From positions 1 to 64,000 of the forward strand of contig NZ_JAALCR010000002.1 in NCBI RefSeq assembly GCF_011065895.1: a stretch of DNA of 64,000 bases, given 5' to 3'. Positions 49,077-57,123 of this stretch are shown piece by piece (position 1 is the stretch's first letter; every line of letters starts with the position of its first letter). Position numbers and translations under genes: made by a program. The DNA is from Paludisphaera rhizosphaerae (lineage in GTDB: Bacteria; Planctomycetota; Planctomycetia; Isosphaerales; Isosphaeraceae). The notes beneath the pieces are model-generated. The model was not told the DNA's origin and made no database searches. It saw only the letters and a list, made by a program, of their open reading frames with translations.

Positions 49077-50147
49077 ATGCCCGAGCTTCGGAAGGACCCG
49101 ATCGTCGGCCGCTGGGTCATCATCGCGCACGAGCGGGCTCGCAGGCCGTACGATTTCAAGGCGGCGGGGGCGACGCATCCCCGGTCCCAGGTTTGCCCCT
49201 TCTGCGAGGGGCAAGAGGGGATGACACCGCCGGAAATCCTCGCCTACCGCGATCCCGGGAGCCGTCCCAACGGCCCTGGCTGGCGCGTTCGCGTCGTCCC
49301 CAACCGCTTCCCCGCTCTCCAGATCGAGGGGGAACTGGAGAAGCGCGGCGATGGAATCTACGACCGGATGGCGGGGATCGGCGCGCACGAGGTCATCATC
49401 GAGAGCCCTCGGCATCACGTCTCGACCTCTGATCTGGCGCCGAACGAGGTTCGCGAGGTCCTCTGGGTCTATCGCGACCGTCTGGTCGACCTGAAGCGCG
49501 ACGGCCGGCTCGTTCATGGGATGCTCTTCAAGAACGTCGGCGAGAACGCCGGGGCGAGCCTGGAGCACACCCACAGCCAGCTCATCGCCACGCCAATCGT
49601 GCCGATCTCGGTCTGGGAGGAGATGACAGGGGCTCTCGAGTTCTACAACTACCGCGGCCGGTGCATCTACTGCGACATGGTCCAGCAAGAGACGGCCGTC
49701 GAGAAAAGGGTCGTGCTGGACACCCCGTACTTCACCGCGTTTTGCCCCTACGCCAGCCGTTTCCCGTTCGAGACCTGGATCGTCCCGAAGGTGCACGAGA
49801 GCCATTTCGAGAACATCCCGGGCCCAGCCGTCGACGACCTCTCTCGCGTGTTGCACGAGGTCCTCGTCAAGCTGGAACTGGCCCTCGACTCGCCGGCTTA
49901 CAACTACATCGTTCACACCGCTCCCTTTGACCATGCCGGGCTGCCGCATTATCATTGGCATATCGAGGTGATCCCCCGATTGACCAAGGTCGCCGGCTTC
50001 GAGTGGGGGACGGGGTTTTACATCAACCCGGTCCCTCCCGAGCAAGCGGCGGCCTTCCTGCGCGAAGTCGAGGCGGCGACGCTCCGCCCGGGCACCAGCG
50101 TGCGGAGTGAGTCGACCGAGGGAAGGCCTCAGCCCGTTAGGTCGTAG
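49077..50147 (+). CDS. galT: Galactose-1-phosphate uridylyltransferase-like (HIT superfamily)
   Basis: The 356-residue protein transfers a nucleotidyl group between a sugar 1-phosphate and a UDP-sugar. [15 protein letters not shown] at the start, VCPFCEGQE (zinc Cys pair) near residue 40, [11 protein letters not shown] near 75, the active-site stretch [14 protein letters not shown] near 163 with HTH where many members have HPH, and a second half with [17 protein letters not shown] are seen. The HxHxQ pattern is kept. In a glgA/GH57 cluster it may act on another hexose-1-phosphate, so the galactose role is not certain. Confidence 0.85.
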   Translation: MPELRKDPIVGRWVIIAHERARRPYDFKAAGATHPRSQVCPFCEGQEGMTPPEILAYRDPGSRPNGPGWRVRVVPNRFPALQIEGELEKRGDGIYDRMAGIGAHEVIIESPRHHVSTSDLAPNEVREVLWVYRDRLVDLKRDGRLVHGMLFKNVGENAGASLEHTHSQLIATPIVPISVWEEMTGALEFYNYRGRCIYCDMVQQETAVEKRVVLDTPYFTAFCPYASRFPFETWIVPKVHESHFENIPGPAVDDLSRVLHEVLVKLELALDSPAYNYIVHTAPFDHAGLPHYHWHIEVIPRLTKVAGFEWGTGFYINPVPPEQAAAFLREVEAATLRPGTSVRSESTEGRPQPVRS

Positions 50148-50325
50148 GTCTACTGGCTGCCAGTGGATCGACGCTGATCCGTGGCTCCCCGAGACGCGCG
50201 ATGGACCTCTCCGCCGGCCGTGTCGCCCAGCCCCTTCGACACCTTCCCGGGCGCCCCTCCATTCGCAAGGCCTTGTCCGGCAACCCTTCTGCGACCGACA
50301 AAGCTTCACTCCCCGAGGCACCCGC

Positions 50326-52524
50326 ATGTCGAATCTGCGCCTGATCCTCGCGCTGCACAATCACCAGCCCGTGGGGAACTTCGAAGCGGTTTTTGAGTCT
50401 GCCTACCGCGATAGCTACCTCCCCTTCCTGGAGGTTCTGGAACGCTATCCTGAGATCGCCTTCTGCCTTCATACCTCCGGCCCGCTGCTGGAATGGCTCG
50501 TCGATCAGAAGCCCGACTACGTCGCGAGGGTGAAGGCGATGGTCGAGGCCGGCCGCGTCGAAATCCTCGGCGGCGGCTATTTCGAGCCGATCATGACGAT
50601 GATCCCCCAAGTCGACCGCGTGGGGCAGATCCGGACTTACTCCTCATATCTTGAGGAGGTCTTCGGCGCGAAGGTCCGGGGGATGTGGACGCCGGAGCGC
50701 GTCTGGGAACAGCACATGGTGTCGGCGGTCGCCGAGGCGGGGATCGAGTACACCGTCCTGGATGACTTCCACTTCGAGCGGGCCGGCGTCGCAGGGGACG
50801 ACCTCTTCGGTTTCTACCTGACCGAAGACGAGGGCCGGCTGCTGAAGATCTTCCCGGGCTCGGAGACTCTCCGATACACGATCCCGTTTCAGGAGCCGCA
50901 CGCGACGTATGAGTTCCTCCGCGGCGTCGCGTCTCGGAAGCCGGGCGCGACGGTCGTCTTCGCCGATGACGGCGAGAAATTCGGCTCATGGCCCGAGACG
51001 TATAACCACGTTTACACTCGCGGCTGGATGACCCGGTTCTGCGACATGATCGTCGGCAACCGGGATTGGCTGTCGTCCACCACTCTGGGGAGGACCGTCG
51101 ACGCGACGCTGCCGCTCGGGAAGGTGTACATCTCGGACGCCTCCTATCGCGAGATGACCGAGTGGGCGCTCCAACCTGACCAGAAGGCCGCCTACGACCA
51201 GGCCGCTCGGATGGTCCGCCAGCACGATCGCGCGACCGATCTGAAGCCCTTCCTCCGCGCAGGGGGCTTCTGGCGGAACTTCAAGGCCCGCTATCCCGAA
51301 AGCGACGAGATGTACGCGCGAATGCTCGGCCTGTCGCGGCGGCTCGCCGAGGTCGCCGCGCGTCCCGACGTGGACCCCGACTACATCGAGGCCGCTCGTC
51401 GCGAGTTGTATCGCGGTCAGTGCAACTGCCCCTACTGGCACGGTGCGTTCGGCGGGCTCTATCTCCCGCACCTCCGAGGCGCGATCTACCAGGCCCTCAT
51501 CGCCTGTCACGACGCGCTCGACGAGGCCGAGGGGAAGACCGGCCCGAGGGTCTCGCTGGAAGTCGGCGACTTCAATCTGGACGCCCGCCAGGAAGCCCGG
51601 ATCGAGAACGACCGCCTCATCGCCTTCATCCGCCCCGCGCAGGGGGGGCACATCTACGAGCTGGACGTCCGCAAGGCGGGCGTCAATGTGCTGGGGACGC
51701 TCGAACGGCGGCCGGAAGCCTACCATCAGACGATTCTCGACGTCATCCGCGCCCGAGGGTCGGCCGAGCACGACGCCGACCGGGCGGGCGTCGAGGACAA
51801 GGTGGTACTCAAGCAGGACGACCTCGACGACCTACTGATCTACGACGATCATCCCCGTAAGGCTCTCGTCGACCATTTCTACCCTCTCGACGCGACGCTC
51901 GACGACCTCGCCGCCTGCCGAGCCCTCGAACGCGGCGACTTTGTGGCAGGAGCTTACCTGGCCCGTGTTCGCCGCGAGGACGGGAAGGTTGCCCTGGTCA
52001 TGGAACGACCGGGACTCGCTGACGGCAGGCCGATCAAGGTCAGGAAGACCATCGAAGCCGTCGCCGGATCTCCGACGCTCGACGTTAAGTACGAGATCGA
52101 GGAGATCCCCGCCGACGCCTGCCTGCATTTCGCGGTTGAGATGAACCTCGCCGGCATGGCCGGCCGCGCCGACGACCGCTATTATTCGACCCCATCGGGA
52201 GAACGCCTGGGGACGCTTGATTCTCGCGTCGACCGCCCTCACATGGAGGGGCTCAGCCTGACCGACGAATGGCTCGACCTGGCCGTCGGCCTGAGCTGGT
52301 CGCGACCGGGGGGCGTCTGGTGTTTCCCCATCGAAACGGTCAGTCAGAGCGAAGGGGGATTCGAGGGAGTCTACCAATCGTCGGCCGTCATTCCGCATTG
52401 GCACGTCGTCGGCGACGAGTCCGGCCGATGGGAGGTGACGATCCGCCTGTCGTTCGACGCGTTCCGACCGACCGCCCCTCCTGTCGTCGAACCCCAGCGC
52501 CGGGCGAGCTTCGCCGAGGTTTGA
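50326..52524 (+). CDS. Glycoside hydrolase family 57 (4-alpha-glucanotransferase/amylase type, DUF1925-DUF1926)
   Basis: The 732-residue protein resembles the Thermococcus litoralis 4-alpha-glucanotransferase group: LRLILALHNHQPVGN at the start, RGMWTPERVWEQ near residue 124 with the nucleophile Glu, and VVFADDGEKFGSWPET near 213 with the catalytic Asp. DUF1925- and DUF1926-type beta domains follow (about 290-730). No signal peptide is seen. ATG 50326 is chosen; frames upstream overlap galT. It could shorten or rearrange alpha-1,4-glucans made by GlgA. Transferase and hydrolase activity cannot be told apart here. Confidence 0.88.
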   Translation: MSNLRLILALHNHQPVGNFEAVFESAYRDSYLPFLEVLERYPEIAFCLHTSGPLLEWLVDQKPDYVARVKAMVEAGRVEILGGGYFEPIMTMIPQVDRVGQIRTYSSYLEEVFGAKVRGMWTPERVWEQHMVSAVAEAGIEYTVLDDFHFERAGVAGDDLFGFYLTEDEGRLLKIFPGSETLRYTIPFQEPHATYEFLRGVASRKPGATVVFADDGEKFGSWPETYNHVYTRGWMTRFCDMIVGNRDWLSSTTLGRTVDATLPLGKVYISDASYREMTEWALQPDQKAAYDQAARMVRQHDRATDLKPFLRAGGFWRNFKARYPESDEMYARMLGLSRRLAEVAARPDVDPDYIEAARRELYRGQCNCPYWHGAFGGLYLPHLRGAIYQALIACHDALDEAEGKTGPRVSLEVGDFNLDARQEARIENDRLIAFIRPAQGGHIYELDVRKAGVNVLGTLERRPEAYHQTILDVIRARGSAEHDADRAGVEDKVVLKQDDLDDLLIYDDHPRKALVDHFYPLDATLDDLAACRALERGDFVAGAYLARVRREDGKVALVMERPGLADGRPIKVRKTIEAVAGSPTLDVKYEIEEIPADACLHFAVEMNLAGMAGRADDRYYSTPSGERLGTLDSRVDRPHMEGLSLTDEWLDLAVGLSWSRPGGVWCFPIETVSQSEGGFEGVYQSSAVIPHWHVVGDESGRWEVTIRLSFDAFRPTAPPVVEPQRRASFAEV

Positions 52525-52528
52525 GCCG

Positions 52529-53464
52529 ATGATCTGGCCGTTCCGCCGTCGCGCAGCGCTCGAACCCGTCGAGCCTCGAACGATCGACGCCGCGGCGATC
52601 GTCCGTCGGGCGCGACGCCTGCGCTTCCGGGTCCGTCCCGAAAGCGTCCTGCAACTCGCCGGTGCCTATCACGGGGCGAGGCCCGGGGAGGGACTGACCT
52701 TCGCTGAGATTCGAGCCTACGAGCCGGGCGACGACGTCCGCCACCTCGATTGGAACGTTACGGCGAGACAGGGGCGGCCGTTCGTCAGGCGGTACGTCGA
52801 GGAGCGTTCCTTCGTCCTCTGGCTCGTGGTTGACGCCTCGGCCAGCATGCGGTTCGGACGGGAGGCCCAGACCAAGGCCGACCGTGCCGCGCAGGCCGCC
52901 GCGCTCCTGGCCACGGCCGCCGTCCATAACGGTGATCGCGTCGGCCTGCTGATCGTCAGCGACCGGATCGAGACGGAGATCCCCGCCGGCGGTGGAGGCC
53001 GCCACCTCTCGCGGGTCGTCCGCGCTCTGGTGGCCACGCCGACGACCTCGCGGAAGACCCGGCTGGCGGTCGCACTTCCTCATCTCCGCCGGGCCTCTCG
53101 GCGTGCGATGATCGTCGTCCTGAGCGATTTCCCCGCCGACGAAAGTCTTGGGCTCTGGCGACAGGCCAGCCGAAGACACGATGTGGTTGCGATCCGGATC
53201 GTCGACCCGTTGGAGCGAAATCTCCCCGATCTCGGCCTGCTCGGGTTGGGCGACGCCGAGCGAGACGGCCGCCTCACCGTCGACGCTCATCGGCACCGTC
53301 GTCGCCTTGATTATGCGGCCCGTGCCGAGGATCGCCGCCAGGCCTTCGTTCGCTGGTGCACGTCCGCCGACGTCGACGGCCACGAGATGTCGACCGACAC
53401 CGAGCCCCTCCAGACTTTGATGCGGGTCTTCGAGCGTCGCGCCGCGCGCCGGGCGCGGCGGTGA
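52529..53464 (+). CDS. DUF58 protein (vWA-like)
   Basis: The 311-residue protein has the DUF58 core GEGLTFAEIRAYEPGDDVR, RHLDWNVTARQGRPFVR and a von Willebrand A-like fold with DASASMRFG near residue 102, which supplies the MIDAS-type metal site. Such proteins usually sit with a MoxR ATPase and act as chaperone-like complexes at the membrane. No moxR is in the window. It starts 4 bases after the GH57 gene and its stop overlaps the following gene as GTGA. Confidence 0.86.
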   Translation: MIWPFRRRAALEPVEPRTIDAAAIVRRARRLRFRVRPESVLQLAGAYHGARPGEGLTFAEIRAYEPGDDVRHLDWNVTARQGRPFVRRYVEERSFVLWLVVDASASMRFGREAQTKADRAAQAAALLATAAVHNGDRVGLLIVSDRIETEIPAGGGGRHLSRVVRALVATPTTSRKTRLAVALPHLRRASRRAMIVVLSDFPADESLGLWRQASRRHDVVAIRIVDPLERNLPDLGLLGLGDAERDGRLTVDAHRHRRRLDYAARAEDRRQAFVRWCTSADVDGHEMSTDTEPLQTLMRVFERRAARRARR

Positions 53465-53952
53465 GCGGCGTGAGCGTGCAAAATCCGGCCGAGGTCGTCC
53501 TCACCGAGGCGTTGTCGCCTCCTCGCCCGAATCCTGGCCCCGAACCGTGGCGCGACGACTTCCCGACATGGATGCTTTTGATCGCGCTCGTGGTCGCGGC
53601 CGGCCTGTTCCTCGCGTGGCGACTCCGAAGGCGACGAGGGCCGGCGCTTGAGAAACCGTCGACGACTCCCGTCGACGATTCGTCGGAGGCTCGCCTCCTG
53701 GCGCTCGGTGAGAGCGTCCGGGCGATTCTCGCTCGGCGGTTGGGTCCTGGCCTCCGCGCTCGAACGACTGAGGAGATCCTCAACGACCCGCAGGTCATCG
53801 AACTGCTTGGATCCGATCGCGTCCAGTTGGCGTCGATCCTCGGCGCCGGCGATCGAGTCAAGTTCGGGAGTCGTGGGACGGCGGAAGGCTTCGAGGAGAG
53901 ACTCGACGAGTGGAGGTCGTGGGCAGGAACCCTGGACGCCAGGCTTCGATAG
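53461..53952 (+). CDS. Membrane protein partner of the DUF58 gene (DUF4381-like)
   Basis: The 163-residue protein probably starts at GTG 53461, in the stop of the DUF58 gene. It has a short outer segment rich in Pro, one membrane helix near residues 38-57 (WMLLIALVVAAGLFLAW), a basic stop-transfer stretch (RLRRRRG) and a helical cytoplasmic part (LRARTTEEILNDPQVIELLG). Position after DUF58 and topology recall DUF4381-type proteins, but I cannot assign a family with certainty. Confidence 0.65.
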   Translation: MSGVSVQNPAEVVLTEALSPPRPNPGPEPWRDDFPTWMLLIALVVAAGLFLAWRLRRRRGPALEKPSTTPVDDSSEARLLALGESVRAILARRLGPGLRARTTEEILNDPQVIELLGSDRVQLASILGAGDRVKFGSRGTAEGFEERLDEWRSWAGTLDARLR

Positions 53953-53966
53953 TCCTGACGCCGCTC

Positions 53967-54962
53967 TTAGGAGCCGTCGTGGACGTCGTCGCGATCGAAG
54001 CTGACGGCGACGTTCGCCTTCTCGCTCCGTTCGGGATCGGTCGCGATGCGGAACCTCCAGGTCATCCCCGTGGTGAGCCGGTCGCTTGGCATCGGCTCGC
54101 TGACCAGCGACACATCCACAACGCCTCCGGGCTCGATCGACCGGAACGACTGTTCGTCGATCGTCCATTCCGCTCGAGAGCCCGTGGTATACATGGCGAT
54201 GGGGGGGCCCTGAGGGGCTTCGATCGCGAATGAGGCCGTGTTCCACAGATCTTGCGAGGTCAGGGGGGTGAGCGTTTGTTCGGTGCTCAGGTTCTTGATC
54301 CGAAGCGTGAGCACCAGGCAGTTGCGGGCGTTGACGATGCGAGCGGCCTTCCCTTGCTGCTTGCGCGAGACCTGCACGTCTTTCCAAAGGATCGTCAGCG
54401 GGGTGATTTCGAGATCGCCGACGACGATCGGCTTGCGAAGCGGCGTCGTTTTAGCTTCGGCCGGGACGACGGGAGCCTCGACGGCGGCCGGAGGATCGAC
54501 GTCGACGACCCGACGGCGCGAGGGCGTCTCACGTTGCGAGGTCGCCGCATCGGGGGGTCGAGCGGTGCGACCCGTCCACAGCACCCAGATCAACGCCAGC
54601 GTCACGGCGCTGGCATAGCTCTTCAGGAGGACGTTCCCCAGGTCCGATCGGGAGCGCGGATGGGAGTCGGAGGAGACCTCGTCAGAGGAAGACGCGACCC
54701 GGACGTCGAAGTCCAGGCCGTCGCTGGGGTGGGTGACGCCTGGCTTGCGTTTGGCGTCCTCTTGGAGATCCACGGAACTGGATCCGCCGAGCATGGGGTC
54801 AGGCTCAGGCTTTTCCAGCGACGACGAGAGCATGGCGTTGATCTCGTCGCTGGTCCGCGAGTCCGGCGGGATGGGCTTCCGCGGCCGCGTCGGTCGCGCC
54901 GGCTCCGGATCGTCGGATCTTGTGCGAGCGTCGTCGTCGGATCGGGGAGGGGCCGTGTTCAT
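53967..54962 (-). CDS. Single-pass membrane protein of unknown function
   Basis: The 331-residue protein has a long, charged, disordered cytoplasmic region (about residues 1-115, with repeated Ser/Asp/Pro/Arg), one membrane helix near 120-140 (SYASAVTLALIWVLWTG) and an outer beta-sandwich-like domain (DLEITPLTILWKDVQVSR, NCLVLTLRIKNLSTEQTLTP, DVSLVSEPMPSDRLTTG). I know no function for it. ATG 54962 has GGAG 6 bases upstream. It converges with the DUF58 partner gene (14 bases between stops). Confidence 0.72.
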   Translation of the reverse strand: MNTAPPRSDDDARTRSDDPEPARPTRPRKPIPPDSRTSDEINAMLSSSLEKPEPDPMLGGSSSVDLQEDAKRKPGVTHPSDGLDFDVRVASSSDEVSSDSHPRSRSDLGNVLLKSYASAVTLALIWVLWTGRTARPPDAATSQRETPSRRRVVDVDPPAAVEAPVVPAEAKTTPLRKPIVVGDLEITPLTILWKDVQVSRKQQGKAARIVNARNCLVLTLRIKNLSTEQTLTPLTSQDLWNTASFAIEAPQGPPIAMYTTGSRAEWTIDEQSFRSIEPGGVVDVSLVSEPMPSDRLTTGMTWRFRIATDPERSEKANVAVSFDRDDVHDGS

Positions 54963-55001
54963 GATCGGCTCCAGGAGACCGAGCACGTCGGGAGGGTCAG
55001 T

Positions 55002-55793
55002 TCAAAACTTCGGCCGTAGCCAGACGGTCGTACCGGGGCCTGCGGAGAGCAACCGGCCGGCGTCGCCGTTGACGACGGCCACTTCCACCCAACCGCTGCT
55101 TCCGAGCAGGGCGATCAGCGAGCCCGGAACGCTCTCGCCGTACGTTCTGGTGACGCCTTCAATCCTTCGACCACCGACCTCGACGATCCAACCGCCCGCA
55201 TCGCGGTCGGCGAGCTGATCATCCTTGATGTTCGTGATCAGGTTCCCGAAGGCGTCGCGGAAGATGACCTCGCCGATACAACCATGTTCGGTCGGCGTGG
55301 GCTCGAAATTGCGTAGCATGATGTATTTCGAGGTTTCGGCCCCCAACTCGGACGGGGGCCCCCCCTTCAGAAGATGAGCGGCGGCCGGCGCCAGGACGTC
55401 TCGGCCGTGGAACGTGGGGGAGATCACGCGACGGGCGAGCCGGTGATTCGTGATCTCCCAGACGGCTTCCACGCCGTTCGCCCGGGCCACTCCCGTGATC
55501 AGTCCATTGTCGGGGAGGACGAACCACTGCCCCGCGGCCTTGACCGCCAGGAGTCGCCTGGGAGTTCCCACGCCCGGGTCGACCACGGCGAGATGCACCG
55601 TTCCTTCAGGGAAGGCGGTGACGATCCCCTCCAGAACGAACGCGCCTTCCAGCACATTCTGCGGGGTGATCGAATGGCAGACGTCGACCATCGCCACGCC
55701 TGGCGCCAGGCCGAGGAGGATCCCCTTCATCGCCCCGACGTAAGGACCCTCGAGACCGAAGTCGGTCGTGAGGGTGACGATTCCCGGGTTCAT
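55002..55793 (-). CDS. S-adenosyl-L-methionine hydrolase (adenosine-forming), DUF62 family
   Basis: The 263-residue protein belongs to the fluorinase-like DUF62 family, which uses water or hydroxide to split SAM into adenosine and methionine. IVTLTTDFGLEGPYVGAMKG at the start holds the conserved Asp, DVCHSITPQNVLEGAF follows near residue 40, AVVDPGVGTPRRLL near 70, WFVLPDNGLITG near 90, and the C-terminal domain begins at FRDAFGNLITNI. It lacks the 23-residue fluorinase insert as far as I can see. ATG 55793 has GGAGG 4 bases upstream. It is 32 bases from the queF stop and likely co-transcribed with it. Confidence 0.88.
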   Translation of the reverse strand: MNPGIVTLTTDFGLEGPYVGAMKGILLGLAPGVAMVDVCHSITPQNVLEGAFVLEGIVTAFPEGTVHLAVVDPGVGTPRRLLAVKAAGQWFVLPDNGLITGVARANGVEAVWEITNHRLARRVISPTFHGRDVLAPAAAHLLKGGPPSELGAETSKYIMLRNFEPTPTEHGCIGEVIFRDAFGNLITNIKDDQLADRDAGGWIVEVGGRRIEGVTRTYGESVPGSLIALLGSSGWVEVAVVNGDAGRLLSAGPGTTVWLRPKF

Positions 55794-55825
55794 GCCGCCT
55801 CCGTCGATAAGCCCTCGGTCGAGGA

Positions 55826-56176
55826 TCAAACCTGAACGGCTTCGTATCGCGCCGTGATCTTCGAGGTCATTCCGCCCCGAGGGTTGAACAGGCCGATCAC
55901 GGTCATCCGTCGCGGCTGGCAAGAGGCGACCAGCTCATCGAGGATTGTATTGATCGAGTGCTCGTAGAAGATCCCCCGGTTGCGGAAGTCGAAGAAATAC
56001 AGCTTAAGACTCTTCAACTCCAGGCAGGTTTTCGCCGGCACGTAGGTGATGACGATCGTGCCGAAGTCCGGCTGGCCTGTTTTCGGGCAGACCGCCGTGA
56101 ATTCCGGATAGTTGATCTCGATCTCGTACTCGCGATCCGGGAACTGGTTCGCGAAGCTCTCCACCGCGCCTGACAT
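55826..56176 (-). CDS. queF: NADPH-dependent 7-cyano-7-deazaguanine reductase
   Basis: Reduces preQ0 to preQ1 in queuosine synthesis. The 116-residue protein is of the short, single-domain QueF type (YkvM-like). The active-site Cys is in FTAVCPKTGQPDFG near residue 30, the QueF motif ELKSLKLYFFDFRNR is near 55, and CQPRRMTVIGLFNPRGG is at the C-terminal end. It and the SAM hydrolase lie on the minus strand. No preQ1 riboswitch was identified upstream. Confidence 0.93.
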   Translation of the reverse strand: MSGAVESFANQFPDREYEIEINYPEFTAVCPKTGQPDFGTIVITYVPAKTCLELKSLKLYFFDFRNRGIFYEHSINTILDELVASCQPRRMTVIGLFNPRGGMTSKITARYEAVQV

Positions 56177-56607
56177 ATCGATCGGATCTCCGCCGGGGCG
56201 TCGTTCGGGGTCGGTTTCGTCGGAAGGCCGCGCTTTGCGACCTGTCTCCTACCATTCTAGGCGACTCAGCGGTCTGTGCGTAGACTTCGACCTCACGGAA
56301 CGTGAGGATCACCGTTGGATTTTTATCACGACGAGCGCCTCAGGCGACGTGGTATGATAGGTCACAATGGCGGGGCCACGGGGCTTCCGGGAAGCCGTCG
56401 CGCGTCTGCGAGGCTTTTCGTCGTCAGCCCCCTTGATTCGCCAGCTGTTTGTGCTAAATGTGTTTGTAACGCAGGTTTCTGGCCTCCGTGGGCTCGTCTA
56501 CGCCCCTCGCGCCGTCCCGGGGCCTCGCGTGCGGGACCGGCCTTGTTCACTCCTCAGCAAATCCGAAAAGACCTGGTCAGGTTCCGTCCCCGACAGGAGT
56601 TCCCCAG
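56177..56607. other. Divergent intergenic region between queF and the STAS gene
   Basis: About 430 bases. It holds a perfect 7-3-7 inverted repeat, CCTCACG-GAA-CGTGAGG, at 56291-56307, and a -10-like TATGAT at 56353-56358 without a convincing -35. No gene; open frames there lack conserved features. Confidence 0.45.
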
Positions 56608-56967
56608 ATGTCGCAAGGCCCTCGCCGTCTCCTCCGCCTGGAATCCGTCGACAAGGTGACCGTCGTCAGCTTCGTCGACAACAAGATCGTCACGGAAGAG
56701 CAGATCCAGGAGGTTGGCGAGCAGCTCTACAGCCTCGTCGAGGACGAAGGCCACAAGAGCCTGCTGCTGAACTTTGGCAACGTGCAGTATCTCTCCAGCG
56801 CCGCACTGGGCAAGCTGATCAACCTCAAAAAGAAGGTTTCGGCCGTCAAGGGAAAGCTCAAGCTCTGCTGCATCCACCCGGATCTGCTTGAGGTCTTCCG
56901 GATCACCCGCCTGGATCAGGTCTTCGAGATCTACCCCGAGGAGCAGACGGCCCTCGACAAGTTCTGA
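56608..56967 (+). CDS. STAS-domain protein (anti-sigma-factor-antagonist-like)
   Basis: The 119-residue protein is a stand-alone STAS domain. The motif LNFGNVQYLSSAALGKLINL near residues 55-74 holds the Ser pair that is phosphorylated in SpoIIAA-type antagonists. KLCCIHPDLLEVFRITRLDQ near 91 is the usual helix. It would bind a serine kinase/anti-sigma factor when unphosphorylated; no partner gene lies beside it. ATG 56608 has AGGAG 8 bases upstream. A longer open frame upstream has no conserved features. Confidence 0.88.
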   Translation: MSQGPRRLLRLESVDKVTVVSFVDNKIVTEEQIQEVGEQLYSLVEDEGHKSLLLNFGNVQYLSSAALGKLINLKKKVSAVKGKLKLCCIHPDLLEVFRITRLDQVFEIYPEEQTALDKF

Positions 56968-57123
56968 GGCCGCTCTCCGTAACGTCCCAGCCTAGGCAGG
57001 TGCAATCGTTTCCCCTTGTCTCCTTGGGAAGCGGGCGGGGACGATCGGCGGCGATGGATTTTCGACGTGGCGGTCTGGCGTCCCGATTGGGTCGCGGACC
57101 GCTTTTTCGTTGATGGAGCGACG

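Noticed and set aside
56177-56607. preQ1 riboswitch upstream of queF
   Set aside because: I could not find the short H-type pseudoknot pattern. Only an unrelated palindrome is clear.
56367-56891. Plus-strand 174-codon frame overlapping the STAS gene
   Set aside because: It overlaps the well-conserved STAS gene in another frame, with low-complexity Arg/Gln-rich translation.
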